A stretch of DNA of 64,000 nucleotides, from assembly GCA_035550655.1 (NCBI GenBank), contig DASZOU010000008.1:86213-150212 (forward strand), written 5' to 3'. Position numbers and translations under genes: made by a program. Of the stretch, positions 17,505-25,863 are shown one piece after another. Below the pieces are notes generated by a model. That model was not told the DNA's origin and did not search any database. It saw only the letters and a program-made list of their open reading frames with translations. Positions within the stretch are counted from its first letter, which is position 1. Every line of letters starts with the position of its first letter. The DNA comes from DASZTV01 sp035550655. GTDB taxonomy: Bacteria > Actinomycetota > Actinomycetes > JAFAQI01.

Positions 17505-17639
17505 GAAACAAAGGTGCATCGAAACCGGACGAATCACTCGACGTTCCTTGTGACGCGCGGGGATTCATCGGTAGCGTGCATCGCAACCGCAACGTGACTT
17601 GCCGGCTGCCCCTGGCCGAGCGGCGTCGCGGTTACCGCC

Positions 17640-17790
17640 GAGTCATCGCAAGGCAACTTGCACGAGCCGGGGACCCAATCCCCATGGGGTTAATCGGCGC
17701 CACGGTCTCCACCGAGACCACGGCGCTGTAGGGCGAGACTTCCGCGCCCGCACCCGACAGCTAACCCGGTAGGCGGTTGACGGAAGAAAG
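17640..17790 (+). promoter_or_regulatory. c-di-AMP riboswitch (ydaO/yuaA class)
   Basis: The 5' leader of the NlpC/P60 gene contains the conserved blocks of this riboswitch class as seen in actinobacteria: GAGCCGGGGACCCAA followed by ATGGGGTTAATCGGCG (about 17664-17699), then GACAGCTAACC with GGTAGGCGGTTGACGGAAG (about 17756-17786). The 362-base gap between 17442 and 17805 is otherwise a terminator and probable promoter sequence. In this class c-di-AMP binding usually turns expression off. The outer boundaries are approximate. Confidence 0.9.
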
Positions 17791-17804
17791 GCTCCCAGCC
17801 CTCC

Positions 17805-18944
17805 ATGACGCGTATCGCGCGCCTTGCTGGCCCTCGTCGTACCCGCACCCTGCTGCGTCTAGGCGCGGTCGTCGCCGCGACTTCGGCCACGCTGTCCGGT
17901 GTCGTCGTCACGAGCCAGTCGGCCTCGGCGCGCACGCTCAAGCAGCAGATCGCCGCCGCTCATCAGCAGCTCCGTGACCTGGACAACCAGGCCGAGACGG
18001 CCAGCGAGCAGTACGACGCCGCGCGGATCAAGCTTGCCGACGCGCAGGCCGCCGCGACCAAGGCCAACGCGTCGCTCAGCAGCGCCCGCCACAACCTCGC
18101 ATCGCTGCACTCGACGGTGACCAGCTTCGTGGTGGCCGCCTACCGCGGTGGCGCGACGAACTCGCTGCTCGACCTCATCAGCGACGGCTCCGCCGGCCGG
18201 TACGTCTCCCAGATCTCGTCGATGCAGGCGGTCTCAACCTCAGAGGCGCGGACGCTGACGCAGGTCAGCGCCGCGCAGCGGATCGAGGAGCAGGCACAGG
18301 CCAACGCGTCGGCCGCCCTCGCCAAGCAGCAGGCCGCGACCACCGCGATGCAGTCCTCGCGTGACCGCATCCTCGCCGCCGCGGCCAAGGAGAAGAAGAT
18401 CCTCGGCGACCTCGAGGCGCGCGAGGCGGCGATCATCAAGGCCGCCAAGGCGCGCGCCGCACGGCTCGCCGCCGAGCGCGAGCAGGCACGGCTGCGCGAA
18501 GCGCAGGCGGCCACCACCCGCGCCGCGAACGCCCTCGGCGGTCCGGTCGGCGGGGCAGTCGCGCCGGTGGTGTCCGGCTCCGGCGGCGCGCAGGTTGCCG
18601 TGGAGTGGGCCTACCGCGAGATCGGCAAGCCCTACCAGTGGGCGGCGGCCGGCCCGAACTCCTTCGACTGCTCCGGCCTCACGCAGTACGTCTGGGGCAA
18701 GGCGGGGGTCTACCTCGGGCACTACACCGGTGACCAGTGGAACGAAGGCACCCATGTCACCCGTGACCAGCTCGAGCCCGGTGACCTCGTCTTCTTCGCG
18801 TACAACACCTCGGATCCCGGCTCCATCCACCACGTCGGCATCTACGTCGGCGGCGGGATGATGATCGACGCCCCGTACACCGGTGCCAACGTGCGCAAGG
18901 AGTCGGCGTTCCGGTCGGACTACATCGGCGCGGTCCGACCCTGA
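17805..18944 (+). CDS. Secreted NlpC/P60 peptidoglycan endopeptidase
   Basis: 379-residue cell-wall hydrolase of the RipA-like type. A signal peptide (~1-45) is followed by a long Ala/Gln/Glu-rich coiled coil (~46-240) that usually inhibits or positions the enzyme, then a short linker and a C-terminal NlpC/P60 domain (~265-379). The catalytic cysteine is C289 in FDCSGLTQYVWG, and the histidine is H343 in HHVGIYVGGG. The domain cleaves D-Glu to diaminopimelate bonds in stem peptides. The gene lies directly behind a c-di-AMP riboswitch, a common arrangement for actinobacterial wall hydrolases. A hairpin at 18961 follows. Confidence 0.93.
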   Translation: MTRIARLAGPRRTRTLLRLGAVVAATSATLSGVVVTSQSASARTLKQQIAAAHQQLRDLDNQAETASEQYDAARIKLADAQAAATKANASLSSARHNLASLHSTVTSFVVAAYRGGATNSLLDLISDGSAGRYVSQISSMQAVSTSEARTLTQVSAAQRIEEQAQANASAALAKQQAATTAMQSSRDRILAAAAKEKKILGDLEAREAAIIKAAKARAARLAAEREQARLREAQAATTRAANALGGPVGGAVAPVVSGSGGAQVAVEWAYREIGKPYQWAAAGPNSFDCSGLTQYVWGKAGVYLGHYTGDQWNEGTHVTRDQLEPGDLVFFAYNTSDPGSIHHVGIYVGGGMMIDAPYTGANVRKESAFRSDYIGAVRP

Positions 18945-18960
18945 ACTAGCGGTGGCCGAC

Positions 18961-18986
18961 GGTTGCTGAACGGAACCTCAGCAACC
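18961..18986 (+). terminator. Hairpin terminator after the NlpC/P60 gene
   Basis: Perfect nine-base inverted repeat, GGTTGCTGA (18961-18969) and TCAGCAACC (18978-18986), with an eight-base loop, 16 bases after the stop codon. Only a short TT follows, so termination strength is uncertain. Confidence 0.65.
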
Positions 18987-19006
18987 TTCCCGTAGCCTTG
19001 ATCGTT

Positions 19007-19591
19007 GTGCGTCCCGTGACATTCACCCGGCGACTTCCTGCTGTCCTGCTCACCGCGGCGCTCGCGATGACCGCGGCGTGCAACGGATCGAGCAACGGGT
19101 CGTCAGGGCAGCCGCCGACCACCCCGAACCCGTCGAAGAGCACGCCGGCGAAGCCGGGACCGCACATCCCGACCAAGGGCCACCGCACCCTGCAGCCCGG
19201 CCAGGTCGCACAGATCGGCACCGCGGGTCAGGGCGCCGCGATGCTGATCAAGGTGGGCAAGCCGAAGGTGTCACGGACCAGGCTGTCGCCGTCGTACGGC
19301 GACAACCCGATCCACGGCTACTTCGTGAACTTCCGGATCAAGATCTTCAACATCGGGCAGAAGCCGCTGCTGGTGGACCGGCTCGACTTCTGGGTCGACA
19401 CACCAGGGCTCGGCAAGGTCAACACCAACGAGGGCGCGGCGCCGTTCTCCGGCGCCTCCCGCCAGCTCGACACCACCGAGCTCGAGAAGGGACAGGGCGT
19501 CAACAACTTCCTGGCTTTCGACGTGTCGACGCCGCACGGGAAGTTCGTCTACGGGCCGGGTGGCAAGACCAGCGTTGCCTGGCGCTTCTAG
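19007..19591 (+). CDS. Putative lipoprotein, DUF4352-like
   Basis: About 194-residue exported lipoprotein of unknown function. A basic N-terminus and hydrophobic stretch end in a lipobox-like MTAAC, so Cys would be lipidated. A Pro/Ser/Thr-rich linker leads to a beta-rich domain with HGYFVNFRIKIFNIGQKPLLVD, resembling the Ig-like DUF4352 fold that often binds or buffers extracellular partners. In-frame starts are TTG 18998, GTG 19007 and GTG 19016. The middle one is chosen without a clear ribosome-binding site. The following small gene lies 21 bases downstream and may be cotranscribed. Confidence 0.7.
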   Translation: MRPVTFTRRLPAVLLTAALAMTAACNGSSNGSSGQPPTTPNPSKSTPAKPGPHIPTKGHRTLQPGQVAQIGTAGQGAAMLIKVGKPKVSRTRLSPSYGDNPIHGYFVNFRIKIFNIGQKPLLVDRLDFWVDTPGLGKVNTNEGAAPFSGASRQLDTTELEKGQGVNNFLAFDVSTPHGKFVYGPGGKTSVAWRF

Positions 19592-19612
19592 CCGGCGCGG
19601 GAGCGTGAGCTG

Positions 19613-19996
19613 ATGGAAGAGTCGGTCGCCGAAGAGGTTGTCGAGCGGCTTCGCGCCCAGCGCATCTTCGCGACGGTCAACCGCCGGGTCGGGGTCTACA
19701 ACGTCGGCTTGCGCGTCGTCATCCCGGACGGTCGTGAGGCGATCTGGGACAACGACGGAGCGGCGGGGCTGGAAGCGATGGTGCTGCGCGACGGCGTACT
19801 GGTGGGGTTCGTCCCGCAGATTCCGGACAGCGACGACCTCGACGCAGAGGCCATCACCGCGATCATCGCCAACACCGACTACGACGCGCCGCCGCCACCG
19901 TCGAAGCCGGCCAACCCGACCAGCACGCCCGCGCGGACCGCGTTGCCGCCCGCCGGCAAGCCGCGCTGGACCGACCGGCTTCGTCGCTCGCGCTAG
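19613..19996 (+). CDS. Conserved-looking hypothetical protein
   Basis: 127-residue soluble protein of unknown function. The first ~85 residues look like a compact alpha/beta domain (EEVVERLRAQRIFATV, GLRVVIPDGREAIWDNDGAAGLEA, GVLVGFVPQIPDSD), and the tail is Pro/Ala/Thr-rich ending in a basic patch. It starts at an ATG 21 bases after the lipoprotein stop. Codon usage and length of the conserved part suggest a real gene. No catalytic motif is visible. Confidence 0.6.
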   Translation: MEESVAEEVVERLRAQRIFATVNRRVGVYNVGLRVVIPDGREAIWDNDGAAGLEAMVLRDGVLVGFVPQIPDSDDLDAEAITAIIANTDYDAPPPPSKPANPTSTPARTALPPAGKPRWTDRLRRSR

Positions 19997-20000
19997 CCGC

Positions 20001-20468
20001 TCACGCCGCGGTGATGGCGCGGCTCTCGACGAGCACCTTCAGCTGTTGCAGCGAGGTCTCGATCGCTTCCTGATTGTGGTCGGGGATGCCCGCGCGCTCG
20101 AGGATCGGCGCGGCCGGTGACGGCGAGTAGTCGAAGCTCTCGGTGACCTCGGTGCCGTCGTCGACCGGAGTCAGCTCGTAGCGCCAGATGTGACGCATCG
20201 GATGCCGCCACGCGATCCGGCGATCCTCTTCGAACTCCACGACTCGCAGCCGGATCAGGTACGGCGCCCCCCATCGCATCCGCATCGCGAACTTCGCACC
20301 GAGGTAGAGGCGTGGCGGTCCCGAGACCCGGCCCTTCACGGTCTGGGAGCCGTCGAAGAGCGGGTGCTGCGCCGGGTCAGCAAGTACGTCGAAAACCGTT
20401 GCCGCGTCAGCGTTTATCACGATCTGGGCGGTTCGACATCGCGCCGGGCGCGCTGTGCGCTGCGTCAT
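20001..20468 (-). CDS. SRPBCC (START-like) family protein
   Basis: 155-residue single-domain protein of the SRPBCC/polyketide-cyclase-like superfamily, whose helix-grip fold holds hydrophobic ligands. Typical landmarks are an opening IVINADAATVFDVLADPAQHPLFDGS, alternating beta strands with a Trp/Arg-rich middle (IAWRHPMRHIWRYEL), TEVTESFDYS and a C-terminal amphipathic helix. It lies nine bases behind mshD on the same strand, so it is probably the last gene of a glnR-mshD-SRPBCC unit. Ligand unknown. Confidence 0.8.
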   Translation of the reverse strand: MTQRTARPARCRTAQIVINADAATVFDVLADPAQHPLFDGSQTVKGRVSGPPRLYLGAKFAMRMRWGAPYLIRLRVVEFEEDRRIAWRHPMRHIWRYELTPVDDGTEVTESFDYSPSPAAPILERAGIPDHNQEAIETSLQQLKVLVESRAITAA

Positions 20469-20477
20469 GTCTCAAGG

Positions 20478-21347
20478 CTAGTTGGAGCGCGTGAACATCC
20501 GATCGGCGTCCCACCTCGTGAACCCCAGCCGCTCATACAGCCGCAACGCGCTGTGGTTGTCGGACTCGACGTAGAGCAACACGGTTCGCCGGCCCGAGTC
20601 CCGGAGATGGCGGAGGCCCTGCAGCAACAGCGGCTCACCCAGCCGCCGGCCCTGCATCGACGGGTCGACACCGATGACGTAGACCTCGCCGAGGTCCTCG
20701 TCGTGAACCTTCGTCCAGTGGAAGCCGACGATGGCTCCTTCGCTCTCGGCCAGGAAGAAGCCGAGTGGGTCGAACCACCCCTCGGTCTCGCGAGCTGCGA
20801 TGTCCGCCGGCGTCCATCCGGACTGTTCGGGGTGACCCGCGAAGGCCGCATTGTTCACCGCGAGCCACTCCGCCTCGTCCGCGCCGACCCGGAACGTGCG
20901 CACCGTGACACCCGCCGGCCACACCGGATCGGGCAGTGGCTCATCGAGCCCGCGGCGCAGCTGCAGCAAGGTGCGGGTGAGCTCGTAGCCGAGCGGCGGC
21001 AGGACGTCGTTGAGCACGGCGGTGTCGCCGCGGGTCCAGATCCGCAGTCCGCTACCCGCGGCATCCCCCACCACCGCCACGAGCCCAGCCGGATCACCGT
21101 CGGCGCCGAAGAGCAGCTCCGCCACCGGGTGCTCGCCGTTGGTCTCGAGCCGGGCGAAGCCGACGAGCCGGTCGCCGACCTTCTGCACGAAATGCCGTCC
21201 CGGGGCGCGGGCACGTACCGCGCTCACCACGTGATCCGACAACGGGCTGGCGCCGGCGGTCCGGGCGATGTCGTCGCGGAGCCGCAGCACCGCGCCGGCC
21301 TGCTCGTCGGTCAGCGCGGGGACTTCGACGACCTGCGGCACTGCCAC
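20478..21347 (-). CDS. mshD: Mycothiol synthase MshD
   Basis: 289-residue enzyme performing the last step of mycothiol synthesis, acetylation of Cys-GlcN-Ins with acetyl-CoA. It has the two tandem GNAT domains of MshD. The C-terminal, catalytic one carries EVYVIGVDPSMQGRRLGEPL (acetyl-CoA loop) and the closing LYVESDNHSALRLYERLGF, and the N-terminal one is more diverged. Length and domain order fit the family. The neighbour glnR immediately upstream reproduces the mycobacterial glnR-mshD pairing, although here the pst genes lie far away rather than next door. Confidence 0.95.
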   Translation of the reverse strand: MAVPQVVEVPALTDEQAGAVLRLRDDIARTAGASPLSDHVVSAVRARAPGRHFVQKVGDRLVGFARLETNGEHPVAELLFGADGDPAGLVAVVGDAAGSGLRIWTRGDTAVLNDVLPPLGYELTRTLLQLRRGLDEPLPDPVWPAGVTVRTFRVGADEAEWLAVNNAAFAGHPEQSGWTPADIAARETEGWFDPLGFFLAESEGAIVGFHWTKVHDEDLGEVYVIGVDPSMQGRRLGEPLLLQGLRHLRDSGRRTVLLYVESDNHSALRLYERLGFTRWDADRMFTRSN

Positions 21348-21377
21348 GGCGCCGACCCTACTGGCCGGCGGTTGGTG

Positions 21378-22130
21378 TCAAAGCGCCGCGAGCGGATCGA
21401 CGACCGGAGCGTCGTACGCCTCGACGTCCCCGTCGTCGTCGGGAAGGCCGGCAAGCGGTTGCGCGACGAACTTGTAGCCGACGTTGCGCACGGTGCCGAT
21501 CAACGCCTCGCGTTCCGGCCCGAGCTTTGCGCGGAGCCGGCGGACGTGAACGTCGACGGTGCGGGTGCCACCGAAGTAGTCGTAGCCCCAGACCTCCTGC
21601 AACAGCTGCGCGCGGGTGAACACGCGGCCCGGGTGCTGCGCGAGGAACTTCAGCAGCTCGAACTCCTTGAAGGTCAAGTCCAGCGGCCGGCTGCCCAGCC
21701 GGGCCTGGTACGTCGACTCGTCGATCGACAGGTCGCCGGAGCGGATCTCCTCGCTGGTGCCGGTGTCGCGCGTGGACTCGGCCCGGCCGAGGGCGAGCCG
21801 CAGCCGTGCCTCGACCTCAGCCGGACCGGCCGAGTCGAGGATGACGTCGTCGATGCCCCAGTCGGCGGCAACCGCGACCAGCCCGCCTTCGGTCACGACG
21901 GCGATGACAGGGGCCGACGTACCGGTCGTCTCCAGCAACCGGCAGGTTGCCCGCGCCGACGACATCTCCCGGCGGGCGTCGACGACGATCACGTCGCACG
22001 GCGGGGCGTCGAGCAGCGGCGCGGCGTCGAGCGGCAGGACGCGAACCGAATGACCGAGCAGACCGAGGCTGGGGAGCACCTGAGCCGACCCGTCCGACGC
22101 GACCGGCGTCAACAGCAGCAAGCTCGCCAT
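21378..22130 (-). CDS. glnR: Orphan response regulator GlnR (nitrogen regulator)
   Basis: 250-residue OmpR-family regulator controlling nitrogen-assimilation genes. The N-terminal receiver-like domain is atypical, as in other GlnR proteins. The C-terminal winged helix is nearly canonical, with LTFKEFELLKFLAQHPGRVF, QEVWGYDYFGGTRTV and HVRRLRAKLGPE. The start ATG at 22128-22130 has GAGAGGA upstream. A longer ATG at 22169 lacks support. It lies 30 bases upstream of mshD on the same strand and is divergent from the hydrolase at 22286. No histidine kinase gene is adjacent. Confidence 0.94.
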   Translation of the reverse strand: MASLLLLTPVASDGSAQVLPSLGLLGHSVRVLPLDAAPLLDAPPCDVIVVDARREMSSARATCRLLETTGTSAPVIAVVTEGGLVAVAADWGIDDVILDSAGPAEVEARLRLALGRAESTRDTGTSEEIRSGDLSIDESTYQARLGSRPLDLTFKEFELLKFLAQHPGRVFTRAQLLQEVWGYDYFGGTRTVDVHVRRLRAKLGPEREALIGTVRNVGYKFVAQPLAGLPDDDGDVEAYDAPVVDPLAAL

Positions 22131-22285
22131 GCGGTCATCCTCTCGGCGCAACGGTCGCTGGGAAAACAAAAACGGGCCCTGGCAATCCGCCTCGGTGCTC
22201 CCTGCACTGTGACTGTTGTTGCACTGTGCTGCTCACACCGTGGGGAGGCGGCGCTGCCCGAACCCGACTGGGAAAGGATAGCGGA

Positions 22286-23077
22286 ATGGCGCGCTCGCCG
22301 GTCGCCGAGACCGTTTCCTTGCACGCAGCTGACGGCGTCCGACTTGCCGCGGTGCACCTGGAAGGCCCCGATTCGTCACGGCCGATCGCTGTGGTGGTCG
22401 GGCACGGCTTTACGCAGTCCACGGCGCGGCCGGGAACGCGGGCGGTGCTCGAGGCGCTCGCCGCGCATGCCGGAGTCATCGGTGTCGACTTCCGGGGTCA
22501 CGGCGCCTCGGGTGGGCACTCGACCGTCGGGCACCAAGAGGTGCTCGACATGGATGCTGCTGTCACCCATGCGCGTGAGCTGGGCTACGCGGCCGTCGTC
22601 ACCTGCGGCTGGTCGATGGGCGGCAGCGTCGTCCTTCGCCACGCCGCATTGCACGGCGGCGTCGACGCCGTGGTGAGCGTCTCCGCGGTCTCGCGGTGGT
22701 TCTACAAGGGCACCAAGCCGATGCGGCGCGTGCACTGGGTGATCGAGACCCGGCTCGGCCGGCTGATCGCGCACCGGGCGTTCCGTACCCGGATCACCGG
22801 GGACGGCTGGCCCGAGGACACGCCCCCCGAGTCGCCGGTCGATGTGATTGGGCGCATCGCGCCGGTTCCGGTCCTCATCGTGCACGGTGACCGGGACCAC
22901 TACTTCCCGGTCGAACACCCCAACGCGCTTTACGCCGCCGCGCGCGAGCCAAAGGAGCTGTGGCTGGTCGAGGGATTCGCGCACGCGGAGAGCGGTGCGA
23001 GCCCCGAGCTGCTCGACCGCATCGGCCGTCACCTCCCGGACCTCGTCGCTCGCGGCGGCGCGACCGGCACCCTCTGA
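22286..23077 (+). CDS. Alpha/beta hydrolase family protein
   Basis: 263-residue cytoplasmic alpha/beta hydrolase. The strand-turn motif GVDFRGHGASGG, nucleophile elbow CGWSMGGS, acid residue in VHGDRDHYFP and histidine in GFAHAESG complete a serine-hydrolase triad. AAGGA precedes the ATG at 22286. The next gene, encoding a DUF2993 protein, starts 18 bases after the stop, so both are probably one transcript. The two copies of TGCACTGTG upstream (22203 and 22220) might be an operator. Substrate unknown. Confidence 0.85.
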   Translation: MARSPVAETVSLHAADGVRLAAVHLEGPDSSRPIAVVVGHGFTQSTARPGTRAVLEALAAHAGVIGVDFRGHGASGGHSTVGHQEVLDMDAAVTHARELGYAAVVTCGWSMGGSVVLRHAALHGGVDAVVSVSAVSRWFYKGTKPMRRVHWVIETRLGRLIAHRAFRTRITGDGWPEDTPPESPVDVIGRIAPVPVLIVHGDRDHYFPVEHPNALYAAAREPKELWLVEGFAHAESGASPELLDRIGRHLPDLVARGGATGTL

Positions 23078-23095
23078 CCAGGGAGACTGTTGGGC

Positions 23096-23761
23096 ATGCT
23101 GCGACGACTGCTGATCGCCGTACTCGTCCTCATCCTGGCGGCCGTCGTCGTCGTGGACCGGGTGGGAGAGCACGTCGCCGCACACGTCCTCGCAGGGAAG
23201 CTGCAGACCGACGAGCACTTGGCGAAACGACCGTCGGTGTCGATCGGCGGCATTCCCTTCCTTACCCAGGCCTTCGGTGGCGACTATCACGACGTCAGCG
23301 TCACCGCGCACGGCGTCAAGACGCAGGACGGCGTCACGATCAGCACGCTGAAGGCGCACCTGCATGACGCCCACATCCCGTTCTCCAAGGTCTTGGGCGG
23401 GTCGGTGGCCAAGGTTCCGATCGACCGCGTCGACGGCAGCGCGTTCGTGTCGTTCGGCGACATCAGCCACTACCTGTCCGGGCAGGGTCTGAGCGTCACG
23501 CTGAGCCGGGCCGCACCCGGAGGGATCACCCTGATCGGGCAGGTGCCGCTGGCGGGGCGCACCCGCCTGGTGCACGCCGTCGTCCATGTCGCTGTCAGTC
23601 ACTCGGTCGTGACGCTGGCCGGCTCCAGCCACGCCGGTGCCCTCGCTTTGCCGATCCCGCTGCGCGCCCTCCCGTTCCGGTTCGCGATCACGTCGGTCAC
23701 GGTCGGCGCCGACGGCATCACCGGCACGGGAACCGCGAACCACGTGACGCTCGGGAGCTGA
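23096..23761 (+). CDS. DUF2993 (LmeA-like) lipid-binding envelope protein
   Basis: 221-residue exported or membrane-tethered protein of the DUF2993 family. A hydrophobic N-terminal segment (MLRRLLIAVLVLILAAVVVV) acts as signal or anchor. The body shows the family's tubular lipid-binding pattern with IGGIPFLTQAFGGDYHDVSV near the start. In mycobacteria LmeA supports lipomannan elongation and envelope integrity, but whether this copy does is inference. I chose ATG 23096 with GGGAGA upstream over TTG 23090. It follows the hydrolase gene by 18 bases. Confidence 0.85.
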   Translation: MLRRLLIAVLVLILAAVVVVDRVGEHVAAHVLAGKLQTDEHLAKRPSVSIGGIPFLTQAFGGDYHDVSVTAHGVKTQDGVTISTLKAHLHDAHIPFSKVLGGSVAKVPIDRVDGSAFVSFGDISHYLSGQGLSVTLSRAAPGGITLIGQVPLAGRTRLVHAVVHVAVSHSVVTLAGSSHAGALALPIPLRALPFRFAITSVTVGADGITGTGTANHVTLGS

Positions 23762-23804
23762 GGGCGTCGCCGGGGGCGACCCCTGCATCCGTAGGCTCCT
23801 CCGC

Positions 23805-25844
23805 GTGACCGCCAGCGACTACCTGTTCGGGTCGCTGGCACTTGCGATCGGGCTGCTCCCGTGGGTGCCTGCGTCCACCCGGTTGGCGCGGCGTCTCGTC
23901 CCGCGGTGGAACGGTCCCGAGTCAGCCCTGGCCGCGTGCCTCATCGGGATCACGGGAGTGATCGTCGTCGCGGAGCTGCTCGGGTTGGTGAGCGGGATTC
24001 GACGGTGGCCGTTCGCGCTCACGAGTGCAGTGGTCGCCGCGCTCGTGGCGCGCCTTGGCGTGGCCGCGGCGCCGGCCCAGACGCGGCGGCTTCGGCTGCC
24101 GCGCGAGCGCGGCGCGCAGATCATGTTGGGTTGTGTCGCCGTTTGTGTGATGGCGACGACCGCGTCGCTGATCGGGCGCGACGCCGCGGTGCTGCAGACC
24201 GGGCCGCTCGACACCGACAGCATCCACTACCACCTGACGCAGGCCGCGCACCTGGTGCAGACACACAGCGACGTCCACCTGCATCATTCGGCGTCCTCCG
24301 ACGGCACCGTGTTCTACCCGTACGACGTCGAGCTGCTCGACGCGATCGCGATGCTCGGCCCACATCCCGATCTCGCGGTGTTCGGGCTCAACCTGCTCTT
24401 CGGCTGGCTGGCGCTGCTCGCGTGCTGGGTGATCGGCGCGAGATGGTCGGCAGCGGCTCCCGCTCTCGCCGCGGGCGCGGCGGTGATCGCCCTCCCCATC
24501 GTGTCGCAGGCAAGCACCGGGCCCGGGCTCAACGACATTCCCGCGATGGCGTTCGTCCTGGCGGCGCTCGGCTGCCTCGCTGCGGCCGGCCGGGAGTGGC
24601 CCGGGGAGGTCGCGGTCGCGGGGCTCGCGCTCGGTCTGGCGGCGGGCACGAAGCTCGATGCGCTTCCGATCGCGGCGCTGATGGCGGTTGCAGCTGTCAT
24701 CGCGGCCGCCGGCCACCGCGCCCGCACGGCGCTCGCCCTGTTCGCGCCGGCGATGCTCGCGGGCGGGTTCTGGTACGTCCGGGACTGGGTCACTGTCGGT
24801 ACGCCGGTGCCGGACACGAATCTCACCGTCGCTGGTCACGGCTTCCACGTCGTGCCCTACCCGGAGGTGAAGCCGTACGCGTTCTCCGTCGCGCACTACC
24901 TCGGCAATGCCTCGGTGATCCGGCACTGGTTCGCGCCGGGGCTGCGCGTCGTCTGGACCGATCTGTGGCCCGTGGTCCTTCTGCTGCTCGTCGCCGGCGT
25001 GGTGCTGGCGGTGCTGTTCGAGACAACGCTGTTCCGCCGCCTGCTCGGTGTCGCGGTCGTGATCGCGTTTGCCGTTTACCTCGTCACGCCGACGACGGCG
25101 ATGGGCAGCGACGGCCAGCCGCTGCTGTTCGCCACCAACACTCGTTACGTCCTGCCGCTGCTCGCCGTGGCGGCGGTCCTGGCAGCCACCGCATCCGTGC
25201 TGCGGCGGTTCGCCGTGCCGGTCACGGTGGCGCTCACGGCACTGATGGTCGCGCTGCTCGGCCTCGGTTCGCTGCCGCAACCCGTCGACTACACAGCCGG
25301 CGTCGCAGGCGCAGTCCTAGTCGCGACGGCCGTCGCCTGGCTCGGTGCGGTGCGTTCGGTGCAGGGGCTGGGCCGGCTTCGCGTCCTCTTCGTCGCGGCG
25401 CTTGCTCTCGCCGCGGTAGGCGGCGGCGCCGCGATACAGCGGAGCTATCTTCATCACCGGTACGCCGGCCCGAGCGCGCTGGAGCAGCTGTTCCGGACTG
25501 TCGGCGGTTACCAGCATCAGCGCATCGGTGTGGCCGGTCACGGCTTCCAGTACGGGTTCTTCGGCCCGCACTTCTCCAACACGGTCAACTACGTGGGGGT
25601 GTCGGCGCCGTCCCGCGCGTTCGACGGGCCGACGAGCTGTCCGGCGTTGATCGACACGCTGACGCGGCTGCGCGACGACTACGTCGTGCTGGAGCCGCTG
25701 CCGGTGGAGAACACCGACCGGTTGGCGGGCTGGATCGCGGCGATCCCGCGGGTCCGCGTCGTCTTCAGCAACGACGCCGGCACGGTCTACCAGCTGCCTG
25801 CGGTGATTACCGGCGCGGGGTGCGCCACCGTCTCGCCGACGTGA
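23805..25844 (+). CDS. Polytopic membrane protein, GT-C glycosyltransferase-like
   Basis: 679-residue integral membrane protein with roughly a dozen hydrophobic helices. The first extracytoplasmic loop carries an acidic pair in context PLDTDSIHYHLTQA, the pattern by which lipid-phosphosugar-dependent GT-C glycosyltransferases are recognised. A soluble C-terminal region of ~130 residues follows the last helix. This suggests transfer of a sugar from a polyprenyl donor outside the membrane, but acceptor and donor are unknown. The start is GTG at 23805. It ends 19 bases from the convergent anti-sigma-like gene. Confidence 0.7.
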   Translation: MTASDYLFGSLALAIGLLPWVPASTRLARRLVPRWNGPESALAACLIGITGVIVVAELLGLVSGIRRWPFALTSAVVAALVARLGVAAAPAQTRRLRLPRERGAQIMLGCVAVCVMATTASLIGRDAAVLQTGPLDTDSIHYHLTQAAHLVQTHSDVHLHHSASSDGTVFYPYDVELLDAIAMLGPHPDLAVFGLNLLFGWLALLACWVIGARWSAAAPALAAGAAVIALPIVSQASTGPGLNDIPAMAFVLAALGCLAAAGREWPGEVAVAGLALGLAAGTKLDALPIAALMAVAAVIAAAGHRARTALALFAPAMLAGGFWYVRDWVTVGTPVPDTNLTVAGHGFHVVPYPEVKPYAFSVAHYLGNASVIRHWFAPGLRVVWTDLWPVVLLLLVAGVVLAVLFETTLFRRLLGVAVVIAFAVYLVTPTTAMGSDGQPLLFATNTRYVLPLLAVAAVLAATASVLRRFAVPVTVALTALMVALLGLGSLPQPVDYTAGVAGAVLVATAVAWLGAVRSVQGLGRLRVLFVAALALAAVGGGAAIQRSYLHHRYAGPSALEQLFRTVGGYQHQRIGVAGHGFQYGFFGPHFSNTVNYVGVSAPSRAFDGPTSCPALIDTLTRLRDDYVVLEPLPVENTDRLAGWIAAIPRVRVVFSNDAGTVYQLPAVITGAGCATVSPT

Positions 25845-25863
25845 GCGATCGGCGCGGGCGCCG

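Noticed and set aside
20190..22676. 828-codon plus-strand frame across SRPBCC, mshD and glnR
   Set aside because: It runs antisense through three recognised genes and its translation is low-complexity. Only its unrelated later in-frame part at other starts coincides with coding DNA.
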